From Dysgonomonas sp. 511 (GTDB lineage Bacteria; Bacteroidota; Bacteroidia; Bacteroidales; Dysgonomonadaceae): 34,745 bases of DNA. Positions 34,651-34,745 of the stretch are shown in pieces. Where the stretch lies: NCBI RefSeq assembly GCF_010501105.1, contig NZ_QVMQ01000038.1, forward strand, positions 1-34,745, written 5' to 3'. The translations under genes and the position numbers were made by a program. A model generated the notes under the pieces. The model ran no database searches and was not told the DNA's origin. It was given only the letters and a program-made list of their open reading frames with translations. How positions within the stretch are numbered: position 1 is the stretch's first letter; every line of letters starts with the position of its first letter.

Positions 34651-34745
34651 GGGTGTGTCAAAAGCCCCAAAATATGAAAGACCGAAGTTTTTAATAGCTT
34701 CGGTCTTTTTCGTTCACTCTAAAATATGTATCTTAGAGTTGCAAT
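34651..34745 (-). mobile_element. End of an insertion sequence with the transposase C-terminus, running off the window
   Basis: GGGTGTGTCAAAAG at 34651 resembles the terminal inverted repeats of IS1182-like elements in Bacteroidota (recalled, not checked). On the - strand a frame entering from the window edge reads CNSKIHILE and stops at 34714-34716. A perfect 11-bp hairpin lies between that stop and the terminus, giving the order transposase end, terminator, inverted repeat. Only about 95 bases are visible, so the family is uncertain. Confidence 0.55.
34677..34708 (-). terminator. Terminator hairpin of the IS transposase
   Basis: AAAGACCGAAG (34677-34687) pairs perfectly with CTTCGGTCTTT (34698-34708) across a 10-base loop. 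It lies just beyond the presumed transposase stop on the - strand, with A/T runs on both flanks. Confidence 0.75.

Overview
The window looks like a chromosomal segment of a gut-type Bacteroidota (Bacteroidales; perhaps Dysgonomonas or Parabacteroides, though the genus is a guess). Evidence: a SusC/SusD pair followed by surface lipoproteins with acidic residues after the lipid cysteine, TAnnTTTG-type -7 promoter boxes, few clear Shine-Dalgarno sites, a DUF3098 gene between ftsX and uppP, and a TruB of only 232 residues. Both window ends look like repeat or mobile-element boundaries.

Layout. (1) 94-7551, + strand: the 3' part of a polysaccharide utilization locus for beta-1,3-glucan (laminarin or fungal glucan type). 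It holds a SusC tail, a SusD, a putative glycan-binding lipoprotein, a GH16 endoglucanase, a GH128 endoglucanase with an odd C-terminus, and a GH3 beta-glucosidase. SusCD and the lipoprotein would capture glucan at the surface, GH16 and GH128 would cut the chain, and GH3 would release glucose. A 144-bp tandem repeat sits before the GH3 gene. (2) 7628-12769, - strand: three paralogous secreted proteins share an N-terminal module but have different C-terminal parts (Ig-like or leucine-rich repeats). The last one is split by a -1 frame change at an A7 tract. Upstream lie a (CT)26 microsatellite and a very long hairpin. (3) 13473-14360, - strand: a phosphodiesterase-like enzyme with a strong terminator. 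(4) 14577-22471, + strand: housekeeping genes lysS, gpsA, pgi, rlmN, pdxA and a purine permease, separated by small gaps that often carry heptamer repeats able to form hairpins. (5) 22472-23503: no gene. It holds a GC-rich, highly base-paired island of about 460 bp and three repeat units. (6) 23504-28702, + strand: a TldE/PmbA-like protein, a GHL10 glycosidase-like protein, and a cupin-type regulator paired with an acyl-CoA synthetase. (7) 28801-28950: a 150-bp MITE-like palindrome. (8) 29079-33383, + strand: a tight run ftsX, DUF3098, uppP, truB, queA, folK. (9) 33408-34452: a small conserved-looking protein on the - strand and an HTH/coiled-coil protein. (10) 34491-34745: a dispersed repeat and then the end of an insertion sequence running off the window.

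The most interesting signals are the possible phase-variable surface-protein locus (region 2), the structured GC-rich island (region 5), the recombinant-looking GH128 tail, and at least five repeat families, one of which supplies the last codons of rlmN. Everything here was read by eye from the sequence; no database search or folding calculation was run.
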